From: Hyphomonadaceae bacterium | Lineage (GTDB): Bacteria; Pseudomonadota; Alphaproteobacteria; Caulobacterales; Hyphomonadaceae | DNA: 64,000 nt | NCBI GenBank assembly: GCA_016714495.1 | Contig: JADKDU010000027.1 | Location: 62,001 to 126,000 of the forward strand | Direction of reading: 5' to 3' | Shown here: piece by piece, positions 25,878 to 33,849 of the stretch | Position numbering within the stretch: position 1 is the first letter of the stretch | How the letters are laid out: every line of letters starts with the position of its first letter | The notes under the pieces: model-generated | Told to the model about the DNA's origin: nothing | Database searches by the model: none | Seen by the model: only the letters and a program-made list of their open reading frames with translations | Translations under genes and position numbers: made by a program

Positions 25878-26656
25878 TCGTAGGGCGAGCGCATCTCCGG
25901 ATTAAGCCAAACGGCGCCTTCCGCCGTCTTGCCCATCTTGCCGCCGGAGGCCGTGGTGATCAGGGGTGTTGTGACGCCGAAGACCTGCTTGTCGATGATG
26001 CGTCGCGTGAGGTCGATGCCATTCACGATATTGCCCCACTGGTCCGATCCGCCCATCTGGATGCGGCAGTCATACTTCCTCGCCAGCTCCAGGAAGTCGT
26101 AGGACTGCAGCAGCATGTAGTTGAACTCGAGGAACGTGTACGGCTCCTCATTGTCGAGGCGCCGGCGCACGGTTTCCTGCGCGATCATCTTGTTGATCGT
26201 GAAGTGCTTGCCATAGTCGCGGAGGAATACGATCCACTTTATCTGGTCGAGCCATTCGGCGTTGTCGATCATGATCGCGTCGGTGGGGCCCGAACCAAAT
26301 TTGAGGAACGGTTCGAAGTTCTTCTTGATGCCCGCCATGTTGGCCGCGATCTCTTCGGTGGTGAGGATCGGCCGAGACTTCTCCTTGTCCGTCGGGTCTC
26401 CGATCTTCGTGGTGCCTCCGCCCATCAACACGATCGGCTTGCCGCCCGCCTGCTGCAGACGGCGCAGGTTCATGATCTGCACAAGCGAGCCGACATGCAG
26501 TGACTTCGCCGTGCAATCGAAGCCGATATATCCGGTGGCGACGCCGCTCGCCGCGTACTCATCGAGCCCGCTCTCGTCTGTGATCTGATAGACGTGCCCG
26601 CGGCCGATCATTTCCCGGAGGAAGGCCGATTTGGCTTTGCTTGCGTCGAGGGTCAC
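25391..26656 (-). CDS. tyrS: Tyrosyl-tRNA synthetase
   Basis: A class I aminoacyl-tRNA synthetase that charges tRNA-Tyr. The 421-residue chain has the bacterial TyrRS features: 'GFDCTAKSLHVGSLVQIMNL' (HIGH motif as HVGS), 'GGSDQWGNIVNGIDL' for tyrosine binding, a KMSKS-type loop 'SGGKMGKTAEGAVWL' and a C-terminal S4-like RNA-binding domain ('NSVRLNGETVTDA'). The KMSKS loop reads KMGKT, a variant found in some bacterial TyrRS. Single gene; it converges on the hypothetical frame at 25158. Confidence 0.95.
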   Translation of the reverse strand: MTLDASKAKSAFLREMIGRGHVYQITDESGLDEYAASGVATGYIGFDCTAKSLHVGSLVQIMNLRRLQQAGGKPIVLMGGGTTKIGDPTDKEKSRPILTTEEIAANMAGIKKNFEPFLKFGSGPTDAIMIDNAEWLDQIKWIVFLRDYGKHFTINKMIAQETVRRRLDNEEPYTFLEFNYMLLQSYDFLELARKYDCRIQMGGSDQWGNIVNGIDLTRRIIDKQVFGVTTPLITTASGGKMGKTAEGAVWLNPEMRSPYDYWQFWRNTEDADVAHFMRLFTDLPASEISEHEKAQGATINDAKKRLADVATAMLHGEEEAKKAAGAAEAVFKGGGSAEGMPTFEVERAQLVVGYPVLDALVAGKLVASKGEAKRAIGENSVRLNGETVTDAAAAITEAALDAEGAARLSVGKKRHARLKAV

Positions 26657-26821
26657 GAGAGGCTCCTAAAGGTCTTGCTGACCGGAGGCCATCTCACATC
26701 GCCGCCGGATTGGGCGGCATGCAAGTTCGCACCGCCCGCTATGAAAGCGTGCGGTAATAATACGCGACGTGGGTGGCGCGGTGCGACATGCGTTGGTGAT
26801 AGGCCGCTGGGTGAGGGGCGG

Positions 26822-27166
26822 TCAAGCTGGCTGTTCGTAACCATCCGGCAACGGGCCGAAGCCGAAATCGACATTCATTGACGCCATCTGTTCGCCGAGG
26901 CTGGCCAGCACGGGCAGCACGTTCTCCGGCGGCTCGAACTGCTGGATCACGCCGATCTTCGGCTTGCGGCCTGCGGCTTCGGGCACGGAGTGTTCGAGCT
27001 GTCCGCTCTGGATGAAGCCGAGATAGGCCATGACTTTCTGCTGCAGCGCATTGATGTGCGCGACAGGGTCGGACCAGTCGAGATCGTCAGTGATCACCAG
27101 CATCGCATTGCCGGTCTCGGGTTCGATGCCGACGGCGTCCACCATTTCTGCGTCGCTGATCGCCAT
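26822..27166 (-). CDS. DUF6572 domain-containing protein
   Basis: A 114-residue acidic protein: 'MVDAVGIEPETGNAMLVITD', 'LDWSDPVAHINALQQKVMAY', and 'LASLGEQMASMNVDFGFG'. I assign it to DUF6572 from its characteristic start and the HINALQ-type helix. Function is unknown. It follows the alpha/beta hydrolase gene by 27 bp, so the two are likely co-transcribed. Confidence 0.72.
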   Translation of the reverse strand: MAISDAEMVDAVGIEPETGNAMLVITDDLDWSDPVAHINALQQKVMAYLGFIQSGQLEHSVPEAAGRKPKIGVIQQFEPPENVLPVLASLGEQMASMNVDFGFGPLPDGYEQPA

Positions 27167-27193
27167 GGCGAGTCCCTTGCCGGGTGTGAAGCG

Positions 27194-27916
27194 TCAGCCC
27201 TGCTTGGGCGGCGCTGGAAGCTTGGCGGCGTCCTTAATCGCTTTCGCTTCGGCGGCTTCCTTCTGCGCCTTGTCGAACGCCTTCATGCGGCGCTTGAGAT
27301 AGGCGGCGGCGGTCTTCTCCATGTCGTCCAGCTTGCCCTGGAAGAAATGGTTGGCGCCGGCGACCGTGGCGCGCTCGATGATCTCGCCCTTCTGGACGCG
27401 TACCTTGGTGAGCGAGCGGTCGATGTCAGCCGGCGGCGCGACGACGTCCTTGTCGCCCGAGATGATGATGCCTGAGGCGGGGCAGGGCGCGAGGAAGGAG
27501 AGGTCGTAATGGTTGGCCGGCGGCGCGACCGCGACGAAGCCATCGATCTCCGGGCGGCGCATCAGAAGCTGCAGGCAGATGTAAGCGCCGAAGGAAGAGC
27601 CCGCAACCCAGCACTGGCTTGGCGCTTCATTAAGCGACTCAAGATGGTCGAGCACATAGGCGGCGTCGGAGAGTTCGGCCACGCCCGCATCGAACGTGCC
27701 CTGCGAGCGGCCGACGCCGCGAAAGTTGAAGCGCATGGTCGAGAACCCGTGGGCCACGAACATCTCGAACAAGGTGATCGTGACCGGGTCCTGCATCGTG
27801 CCGCCCGCCTTGGGGTGGGGGTGGAGGATCAGAGCGATCGGTGGGTTCTCGCCGGGGGCGGGAACGTAGCGCGCCTCGATCCGGCCAGCGGGTCCGGAGA
27901 TGATCAATTCGGCCAT
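27194..27916 (-). CDS. Alpha/beta hydrolase (COG2945-type)
   Basis: A 240-residue alpha/beta hydrolase. Strands and loops match the COG2945 family: 'ALILHPHPKAGGTMQDPVTI', 'FNFRGVGRSQGTFDAG', the nucleophile elbow 'VAGSSFGAYICLQLL', then 'IISGDKDVVAPP' (Asp) and 'VAGANHFFQGKL' (His). The catalytic triad is therefore complete. The C-terminal tail is Lys/Ala-rich. It is divergent from iscR across a 177 bp gap. Substrate unknown. Confidence 0.88.
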   Translation of the reverse strand: MAELIISGPAGRIEARYVPAPGENPPIALILHPHPKAGGTMQDPVTITLFEMFVAHGFSTMRFNFRGVGRSQGTFDAGVAELSDAAYVLDHLESLNEAPSQCWVAGSSFGAYICLQLLMRRPEIDGFVAVAPPANHYDLSFLAPCPASGIIISGDKDVVAPPADIDRSLTKVRVQKGEIIERATVAGANHFFQGKLDDMEKTAAAYLKRRMKAFDKAQKEAAEAKAIKDAAKLPAPPKQG

Positions 27917-28059
27917 GGGGTGCTCGCGTGATCGGGCCCTGTAACGGGCGTTTCATGGGCAGAACGCCCAAGCCGCCCGTCAAACACCATTTCGGACTCG
28001 GATTTCAAGCATTTCGTGTGATCCGGCCTAATCCGCTCACCGTAAACCCCACGAAAGCC

Positions 28060-28074
28060 GGGGAAATATTCCCC
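28060..28074. promoter_or_regulatory. Inverted repeat in the iscR leader, candidate operator
   Basis: A 15-bp perfect inverted repeat (GGGGAA-ATA-TTCCCC) ending about 9 bp before the iscR ribosome-binding site AAGGA (28083-28087). It could be an operator for autoregulation. It does not match the E. coli IscR type 1 or 2 site exactly, so the role is a suggestion. Confidence 0.3.
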
Positions 28075-28093
28075 GCCGATCGAAGGATTGTGC

Positions 28094-28543
28094 ATGCGAG
28101 TGGGTTCCAAGGGCCGTTATGCGGTGATTGCGCTTTTGGACGTGGCTGGGAATTCCAGCGCCCGGCCGGTTGCGCTGGCCGAGGTGGCGGAAAGGCAGCA
28201 GATTTCGCTGTCCTACCTGGAACAGCTCTTTTCGATGCTGCGCCGGGCGGGACTTGTGGTCTCGTCTCGGGGCCCGGGCGGCGGCTACCGGCTTCAGCGC
28301 CCGGCGGCGGATATCACGGTCGGGGAGGTTTTCCGGGCGGTCGAGGAGCCCGCAAATGCCGAACAGGGCCGGGACTGGCTGAGCGGCGGGCACCTTTCGA
28401 CCGGGCTCTGGACGGCGCTGGACGCCCAAATTCGTGACTTCCTTGAAGGCGTTACGCTCGCTGACGTTATGGCAGGCAAGGTAAATGGTCAGGTTTCTGG
28501 CCGATCCGGCCCGCACATGGATGGCGGCCTGTCGGCTGACTAG
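28094..28543 (+). CDS. Rrf2/IscR-family regulator lacking all cysteines
   Basis: The first gene of the suf operon. From ATG 28094 the 149-residue protein has the Rrf2 winged helix ('RVGSKGRYAVIALLDVAG', 'QISLSYLEQLFSMLRRAGLV', 'SSRGPGGGYRLQRP') and an IscR-like tail ('LWTALDAQIRDFLEGVTLAD'). IscR normally binds a [2Fe-2S] cluster with three Cys and one His before that tail. Here that stretch is 'EEPANAEQGRDWLSGGHLST' and contains no Cys; the protein has none from this start. It may act as a cluster-independent regulator. Confidence 0.85.
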   Translation: MRVGSKGRYAVIALLDVAGNSSARPVALAEVAERQQISLSYLEQLFSMLRRAGLVVSSRGPGGGYRLQRPAADITVGEVFRAVEEPANAEQGRDWLSGGHLSTGLWTALDAQIRDFLEGVTLADVMAGKVNGQVSGRSGPHMDGGLSAD

Positions 28544-28565
28544 AAACTGGCGTAAGAGCCGGGGC

Positions 28566-29723
28566 ATGAGCCCAGGCACCCGCATCTACGCAGATTACAA
28601 CGCGACCTCTCCCCTTCGTCCCGAGGCAAAAGCGGCGATGACGGCGGCGCTAGGTCTCACAGGAAATCCATCATCGATGCATGCCGAAGGCCGCAAGGCC
28701 CGGGCGCTGGTCGAAGGCGCGAGGGAAACGGTTGGGGCCGCTATTGGAGCGTGTCGGGATGACATTGCCTTCACCAGCGGCGGAACCGAAGCGGTGCAGG
28801 CGCCACTGCGCGGCGTGATGCGCACGCTCGAGAACGGGCGCATAGTTGCGTCGGCGATCGAGCACGACGCTGTATCCGCCCTGTGTGACGCGCCACAGGC
28901 GTGGCAGGTCGATGCGAGCGGCGTCGTGAATCTGACTTGGCTGGAGGCCGTTGTGGAAACACTGGCGGCGGACGGTGTCCGGCCCGTCGTCTCGCTCATG
29001 CTGGCCAACAACGAAACCGGCGTGATCCAGCCGGTCGCGGAGGCTGCCGAGATCGTTCACAAAGCGGGCGGCCTGATCCATTGCGATGCGATCCAGGCGC
29101 TTGGCAAGATTCAGGTTTCGATCATAAATCTTGAAGTCGATTACCTCTCGCTGTCGGCGCACAAGATCGGCGGGCCGCAGGGGATGGGCGCATTCTATGT
29201 GAAGCCCGGCGCGCCGTTCGCTGCGGTGCAGACCGGCGGCGGGCAGGAGTTCGGACGTCGCGCAGGCACCGAGAATGTCGCCGGCATTGCGGGCTTTGCC
29301 GCGGCGGTGACAGCCGCCACGCGAGGCATCGAGGTTTACCAATCGCTAGCCGAGCATCGCGACCGGATGGAAGAAAAACTCCGCGCCGCTGCGCCCAGCT
29401 TGCAGGTGCATGGATCGACAGCCGCACGCGTGGCGGGTGTTTCCTGCTTCGGTGTTGAAGGCCTGCCTTCGGAGACCCAGATAATGGCTCTGGATCTGGC
29501 CGGTTTCGCGGTCAGCGCCGGATCGGCCTGCTCGTCGGGCAAAGTGAAGCCCAGCCGCGTCTTGACCGCGATGGGCCTCAGCGATGCCGCCGCTCGTTCC
29601 GCCATCCGGGCGAGCTTCGGCTGGGCGACCGTCTGGCAGGATTTCGATGCGCTGGCGGAGGCCTGGATTAGGTTGGCTGCGCGGGCGCGGCCGCAATTGG
29701 TGAAGCTGGACACGCATGTCTGA
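28566..29723 (+). CDS. Cysteine desulfurase, NifS/IscS-like (class V aminotransferase)
   Basis: PLP enzyme that takes sulfur from cysteine for Fe-S assembly. From ATG 28566 the 385-residue protein has 'SGGTEAVQ', 'ANNETGVIQPV', the PLP lysine in 'SLSAHKIGGPQGMGAF', and the mobile-loop Cys in 'SAGSACSSGKVKPSRVL'. The loop marks it as group I (NifS/IscS), unlike the group II SufS encoded further down. It lies 22 bp after iscR and overlaps sufB by 8 bp. Its frame also opens upstream in iscR sequence, which I regard as chance. Confidence 0.9.
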   Translation: MSPGTRIYADYNATSPLRPEAKAAMTAALGLTGNPSSMHAEGRKARALVEGARETVGAAIGACRDDIAFTSGGTEAVQAPLRGVMRTLENGRIVASAIEHDAVSALCDAPQAWQVDASGVVNLTWLEAVVETLAADGVRPVVSLMLANNETGVIQPVAEAAEIVHKAGGLIHCDAIQALGKIQVSIINLEVDYLSLSAHKIGGPQGMGAFYVKPGAPFAAVQTGGGQEFGRRAGTENVAGIAGFAAAVTAATRGIEVYQSLAEHRDRMEEKLRAAAPSLQVHGSTAARVAGVSCFGVEGLPSETQIMALDLAGFAVSAGSACSSGKVKPSRVLTAMGLSDAAARSAIRASFGWATVWQDFDALAEAWIRLAARARPQLVKLDTHV

Positions 29724-31248
29724 GGGCAAGAATATTCTGGTGAAGGACGGGATCGACCGCGGAACGGTGGATGCCGCCCGTGCGCTTGAATCCGACAAGT
29801 ATTCCGAAGGCTTCGTCACCGACATCGAGATGGAGCTCGCGCCCAAAGGCCTGAGTGAGGAAACCGTCCGCTACATCTCGGCGAAGAAGGAGGAGCCGGA
29901 GTGGATGCTGCAATGGCGGCTCGAAGCCTTCCAGCGTTGGAAGGAAATGATCGAGCCGACCTGGGCGATGATCAACTATCCTAAGATCGACTACCAGGAC
30001 GCGCACTATTACGCCGAGCCCAAAGGTGCCGCGAAGTACAAGACGATTGACGACGTCCCGAAGGAGATTCTCGAAACCTACGCCAAGCTTGGCATCCCGC
30101 TGAAAGAGCAGGAGGTGCTGCTTGGTGTCGAAGGAGCTATGGAAACGGCGGCCGCGGCGCGCGAGACGCCGCGGGTTGCGGTCGATGCCGTGTTTGACTC
30201 GGTCAGCGTCGCAACGACTTTCCGCGCAGAGCTTGCTAAATCCGGCGTCATCTTCATGTCGATCTCGGAAGCCGTTCGCGAATACCCCGATCTGTTGAGG
30301 CAGTATCTCGGCAGCGTTGTGCCGGTGACCGACAACTTCTTCGCCACGCTGAACTCGGCTGTCTTCTCCGATGGCACCTTCGTCTATATTCCCAAGGGCG
30401 TTCGCTGCCCGATGGAGCTGTCGACCTATTTCCGCATGAACGCCAAAGGCACAGGCCAGTTCGAACGCACGCTGATCATTGCCGACGAAGGCGCCTACGT
30501 CTCCTACCTCGAAGGCTGCACGGCGCCGATGCGCGACGAGAACCAGCTGCACGCAGCCGTCGTCGAGCTGGTCGCGCTGGATGATGCGGAGATCAAATAC
30601 TCCACCGTCCAAAACTGGTGGCCGGGCGATGCCGAGGGCAAGGGCGGCATCTATAATTTCGTCACAAAGCGCGGCGATTGCCGTGGTGCCCGCTCGCGCA
30701 TTTCGTGGACGCAGGTCGAGACGGGCTCTGCGATTACCTGGAAATACCCAAGCTGCATCCTGCGTGGCGATGACTCGTCAGGCGAGTTCTATTCAATCGC
30801 CGTGACCAACGGCCGCCAACAGGCGGATACCGGCACCAAGATGATCCATCTTGGCAAGAACACGCGCTCGCGGATCATCTCGAAGGGCATCTCGGCCGGC
30901 AAATCCAACAACACCTATCGCGGCCTCGTGTCGGTCCACGGCAAGGCGGCGAAGGCGCGCAACTTCACACAATGTGACTCGCTTCTGATCGGCGGCGACT
31001 GCGGCGCTCACACCATGCCTTACGTCGAGAACCGACGCGCAGACGCGCAGCTCGAACACGAGGCGACTACGACAAAGCTCTCCGACGACCAGCTGTTCTA
31101 CGCGCGCCAGCGCGGGCTGGGTGAGGAAGAAGCCGTGGCGCTGCTCGTGAACGGCTTCGTGCGCGACGTGCTGCAGAAACTCCCGATGGAGTTCGCAGTT
31201 GAAGCGCAGAAGCTTCTCGAAGTCAGTCTTGAAGGCAGCGTTGGGTAA
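29716..31248 (+). CDS. sufB: Fe-S cluster assembly protein SufB
   Basis: The scaffold subunit of the SufBCD complex. The 510-residue protein contains the SufB core ('YVSYLEGCTAPMRDENQLHA', 'EIKYSTVQNWWPGDAEG', 'GGDCGAHTMPYVENRRADAQ', 'LEHEATTTKLSDDQLFYARQ'). Cluster-binding Cys and Glu residues of this family lie in the C-terminal beta-helix. ATG 29716 overlaps the end of the desulfurase gene. The downstream genes sufC and sufD complete the complex. Confidence 0.95.
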   Translation: MSEGKNILVKDGIDRGTVDAARALESDKYSEGFVTDIEMELAPKGLSEETVRYISAKKEEPEWMLQWRLEAFQRWKEMIEPTWAMINYPKIDYQDAHYYAEPKGAAKYKTIDDVPKEILETYAKLGIPLKEQEVLLGVEGAMETAAAARETPRVAVDAVFDSVSVATTFRAELAKSGVIFMSISEAVREYPDLLRQYLGSVVPVTDNFFATLNSAVFSDGTFVYIPKGVRCPMELSTYFRMNAKGTGQFERTLIIADEGAYVSYLEGCTAPMRDENQLHAAVVELVALDDAEIKYSTVQNWWPGDAEGKGGIYNFVTKRGDCRGARSRISWTQVETGSAITWKYPSCILRGDDSSGEFYSIAVTNGRQQADTGTKMIHLGKNTRSRIISKGISAGKSNNTYRGLVSVHGKAAKARNFTQCDSLLIGGDCGAHTMPYVENRRADAQLEHEATTTKLSDDQLFYARQRGLGEEEAVALLVNGFVRDVLQKLPMEFAVEAQKLLEVSLEGSVG

Positions 31249-31326
31249 ACCGCGCTGATTACAACAGCGTAAGCTGGCGCCAGCCCGCAACTGATCTATT
31301 CCGTGGTCAACACGAGGGGCACGGTC

Positions 31327-32064
31327 ATGAAACTCCGTCTTGCAGTCTGCGCCATCGCGCTTGCCGCTTCCGCCTGTTCGCCCGCGCCTGCGCCCGAAGG
31401 CGAGGGCGCCGCGGCGCCCGCCGCTAAGCGCATGCCGCTGCCGGATTGCGCGACCATCGAAGCGACCGATGCAGGCGCCGAAGGCTGGAAGCACCCGGAC
31501 TGCCGGCTGATGTTCCCCGACCAATCCGGCATGGCGATCGAAGCACGCTACGCGCCCGCCGAGGACGATTCGACCAAGATCACCGTTCAGGTCGTGGCGC
31601 CAGGCGACGCCACCACGCAGAGCTTCGAAGAGCGCATGGGCAACACCTTCAACGGCCCGATGCTTGAGGACTTCGACAAGGACGGCAAGGTCGATATCCA
31701 GCTCCCGCTCGAGACCGGCAACGTAAACACGACATGGGCGCTATGGCGGCAGGTCGATGGCGGCAAGTTCGTGCGCGTGGGCGAGCCCAGCGCTGTTTCC
31801 CTGGTCAAGACCGACAGCGGCTATATCGCCGCGCAGGCCCGCTCCAGCGCCAATGAATGGGGCGTCTCGTTCTACAAGCTTGAGGGTGAGGAGCTAAAAC
31901 CGATCCTGACGGCCGACGTCACGGCGCAGGGCGAGCCGGACAAGATCACCGGCGTTGTTTGCGAGATCACCGATGATGGCGGTCTTGCCGCCACCGGGCT
32001 GACGGCTGAGGCGGCAAAAACCCAGTTCTGCTCCGAACCGGCTGCAGCTGATGTCTTCAAATAG
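31327..32064 (+). CDS. Hypothetical lipoprotein between sufB and sufC
   Basis: From ATG 31327 a 245-residue protein with lipobox 'ALAASACSP' and a secreted beta-rich body ('SSANEWGVSFYKLEGEELKP'). 'EDFDKDGKVDIQLPLETGN' near the middle resembles an EF-hand-like/dockerin-type Ca-binding loop (DxDxDG-like). It splits sufB from sufC, and 145 bp of non-coding DNA follow before sufC. No Fe-S function can be inferred from the sequence; a chance insertion is possible. Confidence 0.75.
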   Translation: MKLRLAVCAIALAASACSPAPAPEGEGAAAPAAKRMPLPDCATIEATDAGAEGWKHPDCRLMFPDQSGMAIEARYAPAEDDSTKITVQVVAPGDATTQSFEERMGNTFNGPMLEDFDKDGKVDIQLPLETGNVNTTWALWRQVDGGKFVRVGEPSAVSLVKTDSGYIAAQARSSANEWGVSFYKLEGEELKPILTADVTAQGEPDKITGVVCEITDDGGLAATGLTAEAAKTQFCSEPAAADVFK

Positions 32065-32209
32065 GTCGCATTAGCCGCCGGCACTGGACTTTTCGGCCCT
32101 GCGGCATGAAACACCCTGCGAACCAGCCGGCCCGGCCTCGCGCAGAGGTCGACGAGGGCCTATCTAGAGGATCCGGGATCACAGAAAATTCCGCGTTTGC
32201 AGGCTTTTG

Positions 32210-32971
32210 ATGCTCGAACTGTATAATCTCCACGCGCGCGTCGTTCCCGAGGACGGCCCGCAGCGCGAAATTCTCAAAGGGCTTTCGCTCAGCGTCCCAG
32301 CGGGCGAGGTGCACGCCATCATGGGCCCGAATGGTTCGGGCAAGTCGACGCTGTCCTATGTGCTGACCGGCCGGGATGGTTACCAGGTCACCGAAGGTTC
32401 TGTCTTGTACGAGGGCGAGGACCTGCTGGCGCTTGCGCCGGAGGTGCGGGCGGCGAAGGGATTGTTCCTGTCGTTCCAGTATCCGCTCGAGATTGCCGGC
32501 GTGCCAGTGATGACCTTCGTGCGAGCCGCAATGAACGCGCAGCGCAAGCAGCGCGGCGAGCCAGAAGTTTCGGCTCCCGATTTTCTGAAGCTGTCGCGGA
32601 TTGCGGCGCAGCAGCTGCGCATTGACCCTGACATGCTGAAGCGGCCGCTAAATGTCGGCTTTTCGGGTGGCGAGAAGAAGCGGTTGGAAATCTATCAGAT
32701 GCTGATGCTTCAACCGCGTTTCATGATCCTCGACGAGACCGATTCCGGTCTCGACATCGACGCGCTGAAAGTTGTCGCAGACGGCGTCAACGCGCTGCGT
32801 GGCGAGGGCCGATCAATGCTGGTGATCACGCACTACCAGCGCCTGCTCGATTACATCAAACCTGATCGTGTCCATATTCTCTCTGCCGGCCGCATCGTGA
32901 AATCCGGCGGGCCGGAGCTGGCGCACGAACTGGAGAAATCCGGCTACGACACCGTGATGGGTGCGCCGTGA
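32210..32971 (+). CDS. sufC: Fe-S cluster assembly ATPase SufC
   Basis: The ABC-type ATPase of the SufBCD complex. The Walker A motif is 'GPNGSGKSTL', the signature 'FSGGEKKRLEIYQML', Walker B 'FMILDETDSGLDIDAL' and the H-loop 'VITHYQRLLDYI'. All are intact. The start at ATG 32210 is used; a TTG just upstream is in frame. It overlaps sufD (GTGA), indicating translational coupling. Confidence 0.95.
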   Translation: MLELYNLHARVVPEDGPQREILKGLSLSVPAGEVHAIMGPNGSGKSTLSYVLTGRDGYQVTEGSVLYEGEDLLALAPEVRAAKGLFLSFQYPLEIAGVPVMTFVRAAMNAQRKQRGEPEVSAPDFLKLSRIAAQQLRIDPDMLKRPLNVGFSGGEKKRLEIYQMLMLQPRFMILDETDSGLDIDALKVVADGVNALRGEGRSMLVITHYQRLLDYIKPDRVHILSAGRIVKSGGPELAHELEKSGYDTVMGAP

Positions 32972-33849
32972 TCGCGGCGGGCGCATTGCCGAACCGGCGC
33001 GTCGAGGGCTGGCGCTGGAGCGATCTGAGCGCGGCGCTCGCGGACCGCGACGTGCCGATGATCCCAGGCGACCGCCACGTGCTGGCGCGCATAGCGATCG
33101 GCGCGCGACGCATGGCGGGTATTGTCGTCAATGCAGGCGAGACCCGCACCGAGATCGAGCGTGTGGGCGACGATGGCGTCGACACACGCGCGCTGGAGAT
33201 CGATGTGCGCGATGGCGCGAGCATGTCGCTTGTCACGATCCAGCAGGATGGCGACGTTGCGCTCGCCCACCGCAAGGTGCGGTTGGGACAGGGCGCAATT
33301 TTCCGCCAGTTCATCATCGCCGATGGCGCGCGCTATGCGCGTATCGAGACCGAGATCGATGTCGCGGGCGAAGGCGCGAAGATTGAACTCAACGGCGTCT
33401 ATCTAGTGGCCAAGGGCCGCCACGCCGATCTCACCAGTCAGGTCACCCTCAACGCAGAACATGCCGAAGTGCGCCAGCTTGTGCGCGGCGTAGCGCGGAA
33501 GGGCGGGCGAGGCGTGTTCCAGGGTCGCTTCAAGGTCGAGCGCGCGGCGCAGAAGACTGATGCGAAGATGGAGCACAACGCTCTCTTGCTGGAAGACGGC
33601 GCCGAGGTTTTCGCCAAACCTGAACTCGAAATCTATGCCGATGATGTCCAGTGCGCGCACGGCAACACGGCTGGCCAGCTCGATGAGGCTGCGATCTTCT
33701 ACCTGCGTCAGCGCGGTTTGCCCGAGATCGAGGCGCGGGCGATGATCACGCGTGCGTTCCTGATCGAAGCTCTGCCAGGATGGCTCGACGAGTCGGTGCG
33801 CACGGACGTCGAGACGCACATTGACGCTTGGCTGGGGACGGCGTCATGA
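32968..33849 (+). CDS. sufD: Fe-S cluster assembly protein SufD
   Basis: A 293-residue SufD, shorter than E. coli SufD (423 aa). It has the C-terminal beta-helix ('KMEHNALLLEDGAEVFAKPE', 'DVQCAHGNTAGQLDEAAIFY', 'LRQRGLPEIEARAM') including the conserved 'CAHG' and 'LRQRG' used at the SufB interface. The first residues 'RRVEGWRWSDL' match the usual SufD start. It is coupled to sufC and sufS (4-bp overlaps). Confidence 0.92.
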   Translation: MIAAGALPNRRVEGWRWSDLSAALADRDVPMIPGDRHVLARIAIGARRMAGIVVNAGETRTEIERVGDDGVDTRALEIDVRDGASMSLVTIQQDGDVALAHRKVRLGQGAIFRQFIIADGARYARIETEIDVAGEGAKIELNGVYLVAKGRHADLTSQVTLNAEHAEVRQLVRGVARKGGRGVFQGRFKVERAAQKTDAKMEHNALLLEDGAEVFAKPELEIYADDVQCAHGNTAGQLDEAAIFYLRQRGLPEIEARAMITRAFLIEALPGWLDESVRTDVETHIDAWLGTAS

